Assembly (NCBI GenBank): GCA_910588935.1
Contig: CAJUSM010000042.1
Span: forward strand, 1-25,776
Reading direction: 5' to 3'
Length of the DNA stretch: 25,776 nt
Source: an uncultured Oscillospiraceae bacterium
Lineage (GTDB): Bacteria; Bacillota; Clostridia; Oscillospirales; Acutalibacteraceae
In this document: in pieces, positions 15,244-22,020 of the stretch
Layout: every line of letters begins with the position of its first letter
Position numbering within the stretch: the first letter of the stretch is position 1
Notes under the pieces: model-generated
The model's database searches: none
The model's input: the letters and a program-made list of their open reading frames with translations, nothing else
What the model was told of the DNA's origin: nothing
Program-made: the position numbers and the translations under genes

Positions 15244-16977
15244 TTGAAGCAGAAGCGACAGAGCTTTCTATATGGAGCGATTATCCTTACCGCGGGTATG
15301 GCTGTGGTTAAGGTGATTGGCGCCCTGTTTAAAATCCCTTTGCAGCATTTTATAGGGGAGTATGGTATGGGGCTATTCAATGTGGCCTATAATTTCTATG
15401 GCCCGGTTTTCAGCCTGGCTACGGCCGGGTTCCCTGTGGCAGTTTCCCGGCTGGTTAGCGAAAACGCTTCTTTGGGCCGGTGGAACGATGTTCGGGCGGT
15501 GAAAGCCGCGGCTGGGCCGCTATTCATGGCCTTTGGCGTAGTAGGGGCGGTATTTATGACATTGTTTGCCCCTCTGTATTGCCGGCGAGTGATTGGCAGC
15601 GAAAACGCTCTTTATCCCATGCTGGCCCTGGCTCCCGCAATTCTGTTTGCCTGTGCGGGCGCTGTATACAGAGGTTATTTTGAAGGGCTGCGTGATATGG
15701 CCCCTACCGCTGTGTCAGAGATTATAGAGGCTGTGGTAAAGCTGGGCTTAGGGTTGGGGCTGGCCTGCTTTGTTTTAAACCGGGGGGGAGCAGAGCTGGC
15801 CCAAGAGAATCGGGTGTTTGGTATACCAGCCGGGGAGCAGGGAGAATTCCTTTTGATGGCCTTAGCGGCGGCGGGGGGAGTGCTGGGCGTGACAGCAGGA
15901 TCTTTGGCCGCCGCCGGATACCTAGGCCTTCGGTGGAGGTTGAAGGGGGACGGGATTGGCCTGCGCGCCCGGAAAAAATCACCCCCAGCAAAAACCTGGA
16001 GCCAAACAGTAAAGTCCTTGCTGAAAATCACTGGCCCAGTGGCAGCGGGCTCTATTGCGATGAACGCTGCCGGCCTGATTGACGCCACCTTTCTTCAGAG
16101 CAGAATTGCGGGAATTATGGAGCGGAGCCCTGAGCGGCTGCTGGCGGCCTATCAAGGCATGATTCCGGATACCTATCTGCAGAACCCTCAGTCCATTCCC
16201 ACGTTTCTCTATGGCTGCTATACCCTGGCCATGACCCTTTATCTGCTGGTACCCGCGCTAACCCAGGCAATCGGCATGAGCGCTCTGCCCGCGGTAACCG
16301 AGGCCTGGGCCAGAGGGGACCGCCCCCAGCTAAAAGAGCGAATGGAGTCGGTGTTGGGCGTAACGGCTCTGGTATGTTTCCCAGCTGGGCTAGGGCTTAC
16401 CGCCCTGGCCCAGCCCATTGCCGCTTTGCTCTATGGGGGAGCTTCTACCCCTATTGTAGCCGGCGCCTTGCTTACCCTAGGGCCAGCTTCCCTATTTGCT
16501 GCCCTAAGCACGCCTGTGTCCAGCATGCTCCAGGCGGTGGGGCGGGCAGACTTGCCGGTAAAACTTTTAGCCGGGGCAATGGCAATAAAAATTGCTGTAA
16601 ATTGGGGCATGTGCGGTATCCCAGAGCTGAATATTCAGGGAGCGGGTGTAGGCACCTTGCTGTGCTATCTGTTTTTAGTGGCGGCTCAGCTATTTTGTTT
16701 AAGCCGGGTAACAGGAGTTAAGCTTTCTGTAGGCAGGCTGTTTTTTAAGCCCTTGGGCTGCGCGGCGCTGTGTGGGGCGGCGGCCTGGGGCGCCAGCCGC
16801 CTAATGGCCGGTGCTTCTCTGGCGAAAGCAGCCCTTGTGGGCGTTTCTGTTGCCGCTGGAGCGGTGGCCTATATGGTGGGTTTGGTGGCTACGCGGGCTT
16901 TGGCAAAGAAGGATTTGCTGATGTTGCCTAACGGACAAAAAATTGCAAAAACGCTTGAAAATCGGGGTTGGATATGA
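15244..16977 (+). CDS. SpoVB/YabM-like polysaccharide flippase (MOP superfamily)
   Basis: The 577-aa integral membrane protein belongs to the SpoVB/MurJ-like lipid-linked oligosaccharide flippases, which move cell-wall or cortex precursors across the membrane. About 14 hydrophobic segments run its length, beginning FLYGAIILTAGMAVVKVIGALFKIP, followed by the signature GEYGMGLFNVAYNFYGPVFSLATAGFPVAVSRLVSEN. The first half of a second repeat carries SIAMNAAGLIDATFLQSRI. The start is TTG at 15244, because AGGAGGTG stands 7 nt upstream; an ATG at 15211 in frame lacks a ribosome site. In Bacillus subtilis the homologous yabM precedes yabN-yabO-yabP-yabQ-divIC, and the same order downstream (with HU in the place of yabN) supports YabM rather than SpoVB itself. 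The substrate is not proven. Confidence 0.9.
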   Translation: MKQKRQSFLYGAIILTAGMAVVKVIGALFKIPLQHFIGEYGMGLFNVAYNFYGPVFSLATAGFPVAVSRLVSENASLGRWNDVRAVKAAAGPLFMAFGVVGAVFMTLFAPLYCRRVIGSENALYPMLALAPAILFACAGAVYRGYFEGLRDMAPTAVSEIIEAVVKLGLGLGLACFVLNRGGAELAQENRVFGIPAGEQGEFLLMALAAAGGVLGVTAGSLAAAGYLGLRWRLKGDGIGLRARKKSPPAKTWSQTVKSLLKITGPVAAGSIAMNAAGLIDATFLQSRIAGIMERSPERLLAAYQGMIPDTYLQNPQSIPTFLYGCYTLAMTLYLLVPALTQAIGMSALPAVTEAWARGDRPQLKERMESVLGVTALVCFPAGLGLTALAQPIAALLYGGASTPIVAGALLTLGPASLFAALSTPVSSMLQAVGRADLPVKLLAGAMAIKIAVNWGMCGIPELNIQGAGVGTLLCYLFLVAAQLFCLSRVTGVKLSVGRLFFKPLGCAALCGAAAWGASRLMAGASLAKAALVGVSVAAGAVAYMVGLVATRALAKKDLLMLPNGQKIAKTLENRGWI

Positions 16978-16983
16978 TATTAT
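16955..16983 (+). promoter_or_regulatory. Sigma-A promoter of the HU gene
   Basis: TTGAAA at 16955-16960 and TATTAT at 16978-16983 are 17 nt apart; the -10 matches 5 of 6 positions and the -35 4 of 6. It overlaps the end of the flippase gene and lies 66 nt before the HU ATG, so HU can be transcribed separately at high level. Confidence 0.7.
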
Positions 16984-17049
16984 TGCAGATGTGTTAGCGA
17001 AACCGCTGTGCCCGGTGGGTGCAGACTATTTTTGGGAGGTAGCCATAGT

Positions 17050-17331
17050 ATGAACAAATCCGAGCTGATAGCAGAAGTAGCCGAAAAGGCAGGCCTGACC
17101 AAGCGGGATGCCGATGCTGCTGTAAAGGCTGTGGTCGACAGTATTACCGAGGCTTTGGTAAATGGCGATAAAGTGCAGTTGGTAGGTTTTGGCACATTCG
17201 AGGTCCGCGAGCGCGCCGCTCGTTTTGGCCGCGATCCCCGTACAGGAGAAAGCATGGAGATCCCCGCCTCTAAAGCCCCGGCCTTTAAGGTTGGGCAGGG
17301 GCTGAAGGACGCTGTGAACGGTAAGAAATAA
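17050..17331 (+). CDS. DNA-binding protein HU
   Basis: The 93-aa protein is the small histone-like nucleoid protein that binds and bends DNA as a dimer. It begins MNKSELIAEVAEKAGLTKRDA, has the core VQLVGFGTFEVRERAAR, and the DNA-inserting arm RFGRDPRTGESMEIPASKAPAFKVG with the conserved Pro that kinks DNA. Length is normal. GGGAGG lies about 10 nt before the ATG at 17050; a longer frame from 17008 has no family sequence and is rejected. It sits between a flippase and rqcP, the place of yabN in Bacillus, and has its own promoter and a strong terminator, so it is probably a largely independent transcription unit inside the sporulation block. Confidence 0.97.
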   Translation: MNKSELIAEVAEKAGLTKRDADAAVKAVVDSITEALVNGDKVQLVGFGTFEVRERAARFGRDPRTGESMEIPASKAPAFKVGQGLKDAVNGKK

Positions 17332-17347
17332 ATCGGGCGTTCCGTGG

Positions 17348-17381
17348 GCGGGCCGGGAAAGACCGGGCCCGCTCTTTTTTT
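17348..17381 (+). terminator. Rho-independent terminator after the HU gene
   Basis: GCGGGCC (17348-17354) pairs with GGCCCGC (17366-17372), with further inner pairing, and is followed by TCTTTTTTT. It lies about 17 nt after the HU stop and only about 35 nt before rqcP, so genes downstream depend on read-through or another promoter. Confidence 0.88.
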
Positions 17382-17414
17382 AGCATAACAGAACAAAGAA
17401 AGGAATGATACCAG

Positions 17415-17660
17415 ATGAGACTGGATAAATATCTTAAGATATCCCGGCTGATTAAGCGCCGTACTGTTGCCAATGAGGCGTGCGACGCTGGCCGGGTGCT
17501 GGTAAATGGTGCGGTTGCTAGGGCCTCTTACAGCGTAAAGGTAGGGGACGTGCTGGAGCTGCACATTGGCGAGCGGGTGCTTAAGGCCAGAATAGAATCG
17601 ATTAATGAGTACGCCAAAAAGGAAGAGGCTGGCGATATGTACCGCGTGCTAGAGGGCTAA
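17415..17660 (+). CDS. rqcP: S4-domain RNA-binding protein RqcP (YabO)
   Basis: The 81-aa protein consists of one S4 RNA-binding domain, opening MRLDKYLKISRLIKRRTVANEACDAGRVLVNG and continuing VKVGDVLELHIGERVLKARI. In Bacillus, RqcP works with RqcH on stalled 50S subunits to add C-terminal alanine tails during ribosome quality control. The small heat-shock protein Hsp15 is a related family, but the size without a basic tail and the yabO-yabP order favour RqcP. AAAGGAATG precedes the ATG. It follows the HU terminator by about 35 nt and is followed after 91 nt by yabP. Confidence 0.92.
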   Translation: MRLDKYLKISRLIKRRTVANEACDAGRVLVNGAVARASYSVKVGDVLELHIGERVLKARIESINEYAKKEEAGDMYRVLEG

Positions 17661-17751
17661 GCCCCTGCCAGAAGAAAAGCCAGACTCCGCCGCTTCTGTT
17701 CTATCCCTTGCGGGCAAAGCATATATATTGCACAGGAAGGGGATGGGGCCA

Positions 17752-18021
17752 ATGGCAGAGCAGCCGGCAAAAAAACACAGCCTGGTCATAGATAACCGGG
17801 AGCGCTTAACAGCCACGGGAATAAAGCGGGTGGACTTTTTCAGTGATGAGCTGATTACCGCCCAAACCGACCAAGGCCAGCTGAACATTAAGGGCGAGGC
17901 CCTGCATATTGAAAGCCTGAATTCAGACACAGGGGATATGCTGGTAAAGGGCAGAGTAGGCGCGGTTTCCTACACCGAGAGCTCCCCAACGCTGTCCTTT
18001 TTCGGCAGGTTGTTTAAATGA
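17752..18021 (+). CDS. yabP: Sporulation protein YabP
   Basis: The 89-aa protein matches the YabP/YqfC family, needed in mother-cell or forespore events of sporulation and without known enzymatic activity. The recognised region runs HSLVIDNRERLTATGIKRVDFFSDELI and continues LNIKGEALHIESLNSDTGDMLVKGRVGAVSYTE. The start at 17752 is chosen for the AGGAAGGGG about 9 nt upstream; 17743 is close and possible. The stop overlaps the start of yabQ by 4 nt (ATGA), so the two are coupled. An AT-rich CATATATAT at 17720-17728 could be part of a sigma-E-type -10, but the -35 is poor. There is no signal peptide. Confidence 0.9.
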   Translation: MAEQPAKKHSLVIDNRERLTATGIKRVDFFSDELITAQTDQGQLNIKGEALHIESLNSDTGDMLVKGRVGAVSYTESSPTLSFFGRLFK

Positions 18022-18527
18022 CTGCCGCCAGCTGGCCGGCAGCGGCGCTCTGCCTGTTTAGCGGGGCGCTGCTAGGCGTTTTTTTCCTCTTTCTTAAGCT
18101 GCTGCGGGTTCTTCTGCGGGGCGGCCGGCTGCTCACCGCTGCCCTGGATTTGGCTTTTTGCCTAACCTGCGGGCTGGCTGCTTTTTTCATAGCCCTGGCG
18201 TTAGACCGGGGCCGGCTGCGTTTTTTCCAGGCAGGCCTTCAGCTGCTGGGGGGCTGGGGCGCTGTAACTGCCCTGGATCCCTTTATAAACGCTGTTGCCA
18301 GACTGATAAAGCGGGCGGGCCATTTTTTCACTGGCAGAATTATACGCCCCGCGCTGGGTTGCTTTGGCCGGGCTTGGCATTTTCTGCGGCAGCGGGTTTG
18401 CCAGGCACTGCCAAAGCCGAAAAGCACCCAAAGAAAAAAGCCTAGGCTGGGGCGGAACAAGCGAAAAAGAAAAAAACTGCCTCCCAAAGCGAAAAATCGG
18501 AAAAAACCTCTTGAAAAACTTACGTAA
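18018..18527 (+). CDS. yabQ: Spore cortex biosynthesis protein YabQ
   Basis: The 169-aa membrane protein is YabQ, required for spore cortex formation. About four hydrophobic segments fall in residues 8-100 (ALCLFSGALLGVFFLFLKLL; LDLAFCLTCGLAAFFIALAL and weaker ones), with LDPFINAVARLIKRA after. The C-terminal tail, roughly residues 130-169, is extremely basic (for example RKKPRLGRNKRKRKKLPP), which is unusual even for YabQ and should face the cytoplasm. The ATG overlaps the yabP stop by 4 nt. The end of the gene carries the promoter for divIC. Confidence 0.87.
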   Translation: MTAASWPAAALCLFSGALLGVFFLFLKLLRVLLRGGRLLTAALDLAFCLTCGLAAFFIALALDRGRLRFFQAGLQLLGGWGAVTALDPFINAVARLIKRAGHFFTGRIIRPALGCFGRAWHFLRQRVCQALPKPKSTQRKKPRLGRNKRKRKKLPPKAKNRKKPLEKLT

Positions 18528-18540
18528 ACTAGTATATAAT
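18511..18540 (+). promoter_or_regulatory. Sigma-A promoter for divIC
   Basis: TTGAAA at 18511-18516 and a perfect TATAAT at 18535-18540 are separated by 18 nt. The -35 lies inside the last codons of yabQ. The divIC start codon follows 46 nt after the -10, so this essential division gene does not depend on sporulation-specific transcription. Confidence 0.75.
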
Positions 18541-18585
18541 GGAAACAGAGCTGAGACGGCTCGGCGAAAAGGGGGGCGGTGGCCT

Positions 18586-18891
18586 TTGGAAGAGAGTAAA
18601 AAGACCAAAAGATACAGGGGCGGGCTGCTTCTTCGGTTTGCGGTAATCTGCCTGGCGGCAGTTATTCTGCTCTCTTTAATAGAGCGGCAAATTCAGCTTG
18701 CCGAAAAAAAGGACCGGCTGGAGGTACTGCAGGGCCAGCTGGCAGACCAGAACCAGAAAAACCAGGAACTAAGGAACTCCCTAGAAAACGACGAGGGTAT
18801 GAAAGAATACGCTGAAAAGCGGGCTCGCCGGGACATGGACTATGCTAAGCCCAACGAGCGGGTATATATCGACGTAGGCGGGGGCGACTGA
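18586..18891 (+). CDS. divIC: Septum formation initiator DivIC/FtsB family
   Basis: The product (101 aa) is a bitopic divisome protein of the DivIC/FtsB family that links DivIB and FtsL. After a basic cytoplasmic start (KKTKRYRGG) comes one membrane helix, residues about 14-32 (LLLRFAVICLAAVILLSLI), then a coiled coil to about residue 66 with repeated Gln/Leu heptads (LEVLQGQLADQNQKNQELRN), then the family end RDMDYAKPNERVYI. The start is TTG at 18586, supported by AAGGGGGG 9 nt upstream; the longer in-frame reading from 18364 would overlap yabQ with non-family sequence. It follows yabQ as in Bacillus, with its own sigma-A promoter. Confidence 0.9.
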   Translation: MEESKKTKRYRGGLLLRFAVICLAAVILLSLIERQIQLAEKKDRLEVLQGQLADQNQKNQELRNSLENDEGMKEYAEKRARRDMDYAKPNERVYIDVGGGD

Positions 18892-18930
18892 GCGAGATCA
18901 GCAGAAAAAGTGGGAGGATGGCAGTATAAC

Positions 18931-19425
18931 ATGCGGTTAGAGGTTGGAGAGATCTATGAGGGTAAGGTGACCGGAATTACTAAGTTTGGAGCGTTTGTCA
19001 GCTTCGAGGGCGGGCAGACGGGGATGGTGCATATTTCGGAGATCGCCCCCACCTTTGTGAACGAAATACATGACTTTGTTACCGAGGGCCAAACCGTAAA
19101 GGTAAAGGTTCTCACCATCAATGATGACGGGAAGATCAGCCTTTCTATGAAAAAGGCCCTGCCCCCAGAAGAACAGCATAGGCCCCGCCGGCCGGCTCCA
19201 GGGGGTAAAAAGCCTGGTCCCCGTCCACCCAGACAGCCTCGCCCTGAGCCTCAGCCGGGTCCAGGAAGGCCGGGAGATTTTGAGTGGCAGGGCCGCCGGA
19301 ACGATAGCGGCAGCTTTGAGGACATGATGTCGCGATTTAAACAGACAAGCGATGAAAAAATGTCTGACCTAAAGCGGGGCAATGAGCCTCGCCGGGGATA
19401 CTCCCGCCGGGGGCAGAAGCAGTAG
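18931..19425 (+). CDS. yabR: S1-domain RNA-binding protein YabR
   Basis: The 164-aa protein holds one S1 RNA-binding domain in residues 1-75 (MRLEVGEIYEGKVTGITKFG, GQTGMVHISEIA, VKVKVLTINDDGKISLSMK). A Pro/Arg/Gly-rich linker follows (residues about 84-118, with PRPPRQPRPEPQPGPGRPGD), then a short helical end FEDMMSRFKQTSDEKMSDLKR and a basic tail. This matches the general stress-protein 13/YabR layout found next to divIC in Firmicutes. The start at 18931 begins the S1 fold; GGGAGG lies about 13 nt upstream. A weak hairpin with GGGGTTCC/GGAATGGCCCC at 19436-19458 may end transcription here. Confidence 0.92.
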   Translation: MRLEVGEIYEGKVTGITKFGAFVSFEGGQTGMVHISEIAPTFVNEIHDFVTEGQTVKVKVLTINDDGKISLSMKKALPPEEQHRPRRPAPGGKKPGPRPPRQPRPEPQPGPGRPGDFEWQGRRNDSGSFEDMMSRFKQTSDEKMSDLKRGNEPRRGYSRRGQKQ

Positions 19426-19479
19426 CGGGATATTAGGGGTTCCATAAGGAATGGCCCCCCTTTGGTTTCCTATGTGTGT

Positions 19480-19507
19480 TTTGGAGCGCCTACTTGGCGG
19501 TTATACT
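19480..19507 (+). promoter_or_regulatory. Possible promoter before the toroid-fumarase operon
   Basis: TTTGGA (19480-19485) or TTGGAG precedes TATACT (19502-19507) by 15-16 nt. If used, the transcript would pass through the terminator at 19582-19609 before reaching the next gene, so attenuation is conceivable. Spacing and -35 are weak. Confidence 0.35.
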
Positions 19508-19581
19508 CCTTTGGCACAGTGTTAGTTTGTGCAAAACAGAGCGGTGCGGTGGGGTTAGGAATGGTGAATGACTAAAACAGG

Positions 19582-19609
19582 CCGGCGGGGGAAACCCTGC
19601 CGGTTTTTT
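19582..19609 (+). terminator. Rho-independent terminator with GAAA tetraloop
   Basis: CCGGCGGGG (19582-19590) pairs with CCCTGCCGG (19595-19603), nine pairs including one G-U, around a GAAA tetraloop, and is followed by six T residues. It stands 156 nt after yabR and only 27 nt before the next start codon, so it either ends the sporulation/division block or acts as an attenuator for the next operon. Confidence 0.88.
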
Positions 19610-19636
19610 GAACTACTATAAAAAAGGAGCCGAGGC

Positions 19637-20497
19637 ATGCACAAAACCGGGAAATGGGCCAGGCAGATTCTGGCCCTTCAAGACGAAGAGGGGAAATGGG
19701 GCGGTTTCCACTCCCTTTCTTCTGGGGCGATTATAACAACAGAGCAGGCCCTCCGCCGCCTGGAGCGCCTGGGCTTTACCATAGAGGACCCCAGTATTTG
19801 CCGGGCAGTAGAATACATGGACGACTGCTTGGCTGGCCGGAAAGCCATTCCAGACCGGCGGGAGAAAACCCACGATTGGGATGCCTTTACCGAGATGATC
19901 CTCTCCACCTGGATTCGCCGGTTTACCCGAGAAAACCCCCGGGCGAATGAAACAGCAGGCCGTTGGGCCCAGGTGGTAAGCCGAGCCTTTACCGCCGGCC
20001 AATATAACCATAAAGATTATGTTCAGGCCTATACGGAAATTATGGGGAAACCACCTGCCGGAAACCGTTTGGTAGACTTTACCTGCTTTTACCCTGTCTC
20101 CCTAATGGCAGGTGAGCTGGATATGCCTATCCAGCAGGCAATGGTGGATTACATCCTAAATAAGCCAGATGGAATCTACTATATTTACGATAAGCCTGTG
20201 GCCCGGCCTCCGGAACATTTTCAAAGCCGAGAGACCAGCCGTTGGCTGGGGGCTTTGGAGCTTCTGGCCGCCTATCCCGGGGGACTGGATTCCCTGGCCT
20301 TTGGGGCGGATTGGCTGGAGGAGCAGCAGGATACGGCGGGCGCCTGGGATATGAGCGGCAGCGCAAAGGACCAGGTATATTTTCCCCTTTCCGACAGCTG
20401 GCGCGGGCAGAGGGACCGGGTGCAGGACTGTACCCAGCGGATTAAGGCGCTTTTGGTCCGCCTGCGGGCAAGGCCTGAAGCCCTGGAAAAAGAATAG
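19637..20497 (+). CDS. Conserved hypothetical protein, possible alpha/alpha-toroid fold
   Basis: I do not recognise a named family for this 286-aa protein. It has repeated segments like those in prenyltransferase/squalene-cyclase alpha/alpha toroids: WARQILALQDEEGKWGGF near residue 7 and WLEEQQDTAGAWDM near residue 224, both with the Q-D-x-x-G-x-W pattern. Between them helices alternate with loops; DWDAFTEMILSTWIRRFT and SRWLGALELLAAYPGG are typical helices. There is no signal peptide, membrane helix or DxDD cyclase motif. AAAGGAG precedes the ATG. The fumarase alpha gene follows after 12 nt, so the two form an operon. A structural or peptide-binding role is as likely as enzymatic activity. 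Confidence 0.8.
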   Translation: MHKTGKWARQILALQDEEGKWGGFHSLSSGAIITTEQALRRLERLGFTIEDPSICRAVEYMDDCLAGRKAIPDRREKTHDWDAFTEMILSTWIRRFTRENPRANETAGRWAQVVSRAFTAGQYNHKDYVQAYTEIMGKPPAGNRLVDFTCFYPVSLMAGELDMPIQQAMVDYILNKPDGIYYIYDKPVARPPEHFQSRETSRWLGALELLAAYPGGLDSLAFGADWLEEQQDTAGAWDMSGSAKDQVYFPLSDSWRGQRDRVQDCTQRIKALLVRLRARPEALEKE

Positions 20498-20509
20498 GAG
20501 GGCGCGAAT

Positions 20510-21349
20510 ATGAGAGAAATCAGTGTAAAGAAGATTACCCAGGCCATAGCGGAGCTGTGCGTGCAGGCCAACCGAGAGCTGCCGGCCAGCCTGGAAAAAC
20601 GAATAGGGCAGGCAGCGGAAAAAGAAACAAAACCCATTGCAAAACCAATTATGGCGGATCTCTGCCGGAACCTGCAGGCCGCTCGAAATATGGAAATCCC
20701 CATCTGTCAAGACACCGGTATGGCGGTGGTATTTGCTCAAATAGGCCAAGAGGTGCACATCTCCGGCAATTTCCGGGAGGCAGTGGATGAGGGGGTTCGG
20801 CAAGGATATACCAAAGGCCTGCTCCGCTGCTCGGTGGTGGCTGACCCCTTGCGCCGGGAGAATACAGGCGATAATACCCCTGCCATTCTCCACACTAGCC
20901 TGGTGCCTGGCGACAAGCTTACCATAACGGTTGCCCCCAAGGGCTTTGGGAGCGAGAACATGAGCCGCCTGAAAATGTTTACGCCTGCCGCCACAGAGCA
21001 AGCGATTGTAGAGTTTGTAGCCAATACAGTAAAAGAGGCGGGGGGAAACCCTTGCCCTCCCGTAGTGCTGGGGGTAGGGATTGGGGGCGATTTCGAGCTC
21101 TGCGCCCTGCTGGCCAAGCAGGCCTTGTGCCGGGATGTGGACCAGCGGAACCCAAACCCCTATTATGCCGGCTTAGAGGCCAAAATGCTAGAGGCGGTGA
21201 ACGCCACGGGGATTGGCCCCCAGGGCTTTGGCGGCGACATCAGCTGTCTGGCTGTAAATATTGAAGCCTATGCTACCCATATCGCCGGCCTGCCGGTGGC
21301 TGTAAATGTGGGCTGTCATGTCACTCGGCACTGTACGGTTACACTTTAG
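20510..21349 (+). CDS. Class I fumarate hydratase/tartrate dehydratase alpha subunit
   Basis: The 279-aa product is the alpha subunit of an iron-sulfur class I hydro-lyase, which converts fumarate and malate (or dehydrates tartrate). The motif PICQDTGMAVVF (about residue 65) carries one cluster Cys; the region GVGIGGDFELCALLAKQAL carries the second, and the end VNVGCHVTRH carries the third, so a 4Fe-4S site can form. LRRENTGDNTPAILH and PKGFGSENMSRLKMF are also family marks. The last residues, RHCTVTL, differ from the common RHK-ending. The beta subunit gene that normally follows directly is not here; the next gene is hpf. AGGAGGG precedes the ATG. Fumarate or tartrate cannot be decided from the alpha subunit alone. 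Confidence 0.93.
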   Translation: MREISVKKITQAIAELCVQANRELPASLEKRIGQAAEKETKPIAKPIMADLCRNLQAARNMEIPICQDTGMAVVFAQIGQEVHISGNFREAVDEGVRQGYTKGLLRCSVVADPLRRENTGDNTPAILHTSLVPGDKLTITVAPKGFGSENMSRLKMFTPAATEQAIVEFVANTVKEAGGNPCPPVVLGVGIGGDFELCALLAKQALCRDVDQRNPNPYYAGLEAKMLEAVNATGIGPQGFGGDISCLAVNIEAYATHIAGLPVAVNVGCHVTRHCTVTL

Positions 21350-21398
21350 GCCGTTAGGGTCTGCAAAGCAATTGGTGTATAGTTTTTGCGTTTTGGTA

Positions 21399-21427
21399 TT
21401 GCAATATTTTAGCAAATGTGCTATACT
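21399..21427 (+). promoter_or_regulatory. Sigma-A promoter of hpf
   Basis: TTGCAA (21399-21404) and TATACT (21422-21427) are separated by 17 nt; each matches at least 4 of 6 consensus positions (-10 at 5). It lies 66 nt before the hpf ATG. Confidence 0.78.
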
Positions 21428-21492
21428 GAGTGCAGATGGGGAACAGGCTTTTCATTCCATATATCCCCCGGACTTAGAAGGAGGCAGAAGTT

Positions 21493-22020
21493 ATGAAAAT
21501 TACCATTATCGGCAGGAAAGTAAATCTTCGCAATAACTTCAAAGAGTTGGCCGAGAAAAAGCTGGCCAAGTTTGACCGCATTTTTGATGCTGACGCCGAG
21601 GCAGTGGTAACCGTAACGGTAGAGCGCAACCGCCAAACAGTGGAGATTACCATCCGCCAGCGGGGAATCATTTGCCGTGCGGAGGATACGGCTTTGGACA
21701 TGAACGAAGCTTTGGACCATGTAATTGCCGCCTTGGGCCGGCAGATGCGCCGAAATAAAACCCGGCTGGAAAAAGCCAAAAAGGTGGATCCCGGCCTGGA
21801 ATTCTCCGACGATTATTATGAGGAGCCAGATGAGGAGCTCACCGTGGTGCGCACAAAGCGTTTTGCGGTAAAGGTGATGACCACGGAAGAGGCGATTATG
21901 CAAATGAATATGCTGGGCCATGAATTCTTTATGTTCCGGGACGACCAGAGCGGGGAAATCAACGTTGTCTATCGCCGGAAGAACAGTGACTACGGCCTGT
22001 TGGTGCCGGAAGAGAAATGA
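21493..22020 (+). CDS. hpf: Ribosome hibernation-promoting factor, long form
   Basis: The 175-aa protein is the long HPF that dimerises 70S ribosomes into 100S particles when growth stops. The N-terminal S30AE domain (residues 1-100) opens MKITIIGRKVNLRNNFKELAEKKLAKF and has FDRIFDADAEAVVTVTV and DMNEALDHVIAALGRQMRR. After an acidic linker (residues 110-120) the C-terminal dimerisation domain reads VVRTKRFAVKVMTTEEAIMQMNMLGHEFFMFRD and ends NSDYGLLVPE. GGAGG stands 8 nt before the ATG, under a good sigma-A promoter. The stop overlaps the start of the methyltransferase gene by 4 nt (ATGA), coupling two ribosome-related genes. Confidence 0.97.
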   Translation: MKITIIGRKVNLRNNFKELAEKKLAKFDRIFDADAEAVVTVTVERNRQTVEITIRQRGIICRAEDTALDMNEALDHVIAALGRQMRRNKTRLEKAKKVDPGLEFSDDYYEEPDEELTVVRTKRFAVKVMTTEEAIMQMNMLGHEFFMFRDDQSGEINVVYRRKNSDYGLLVPEEK

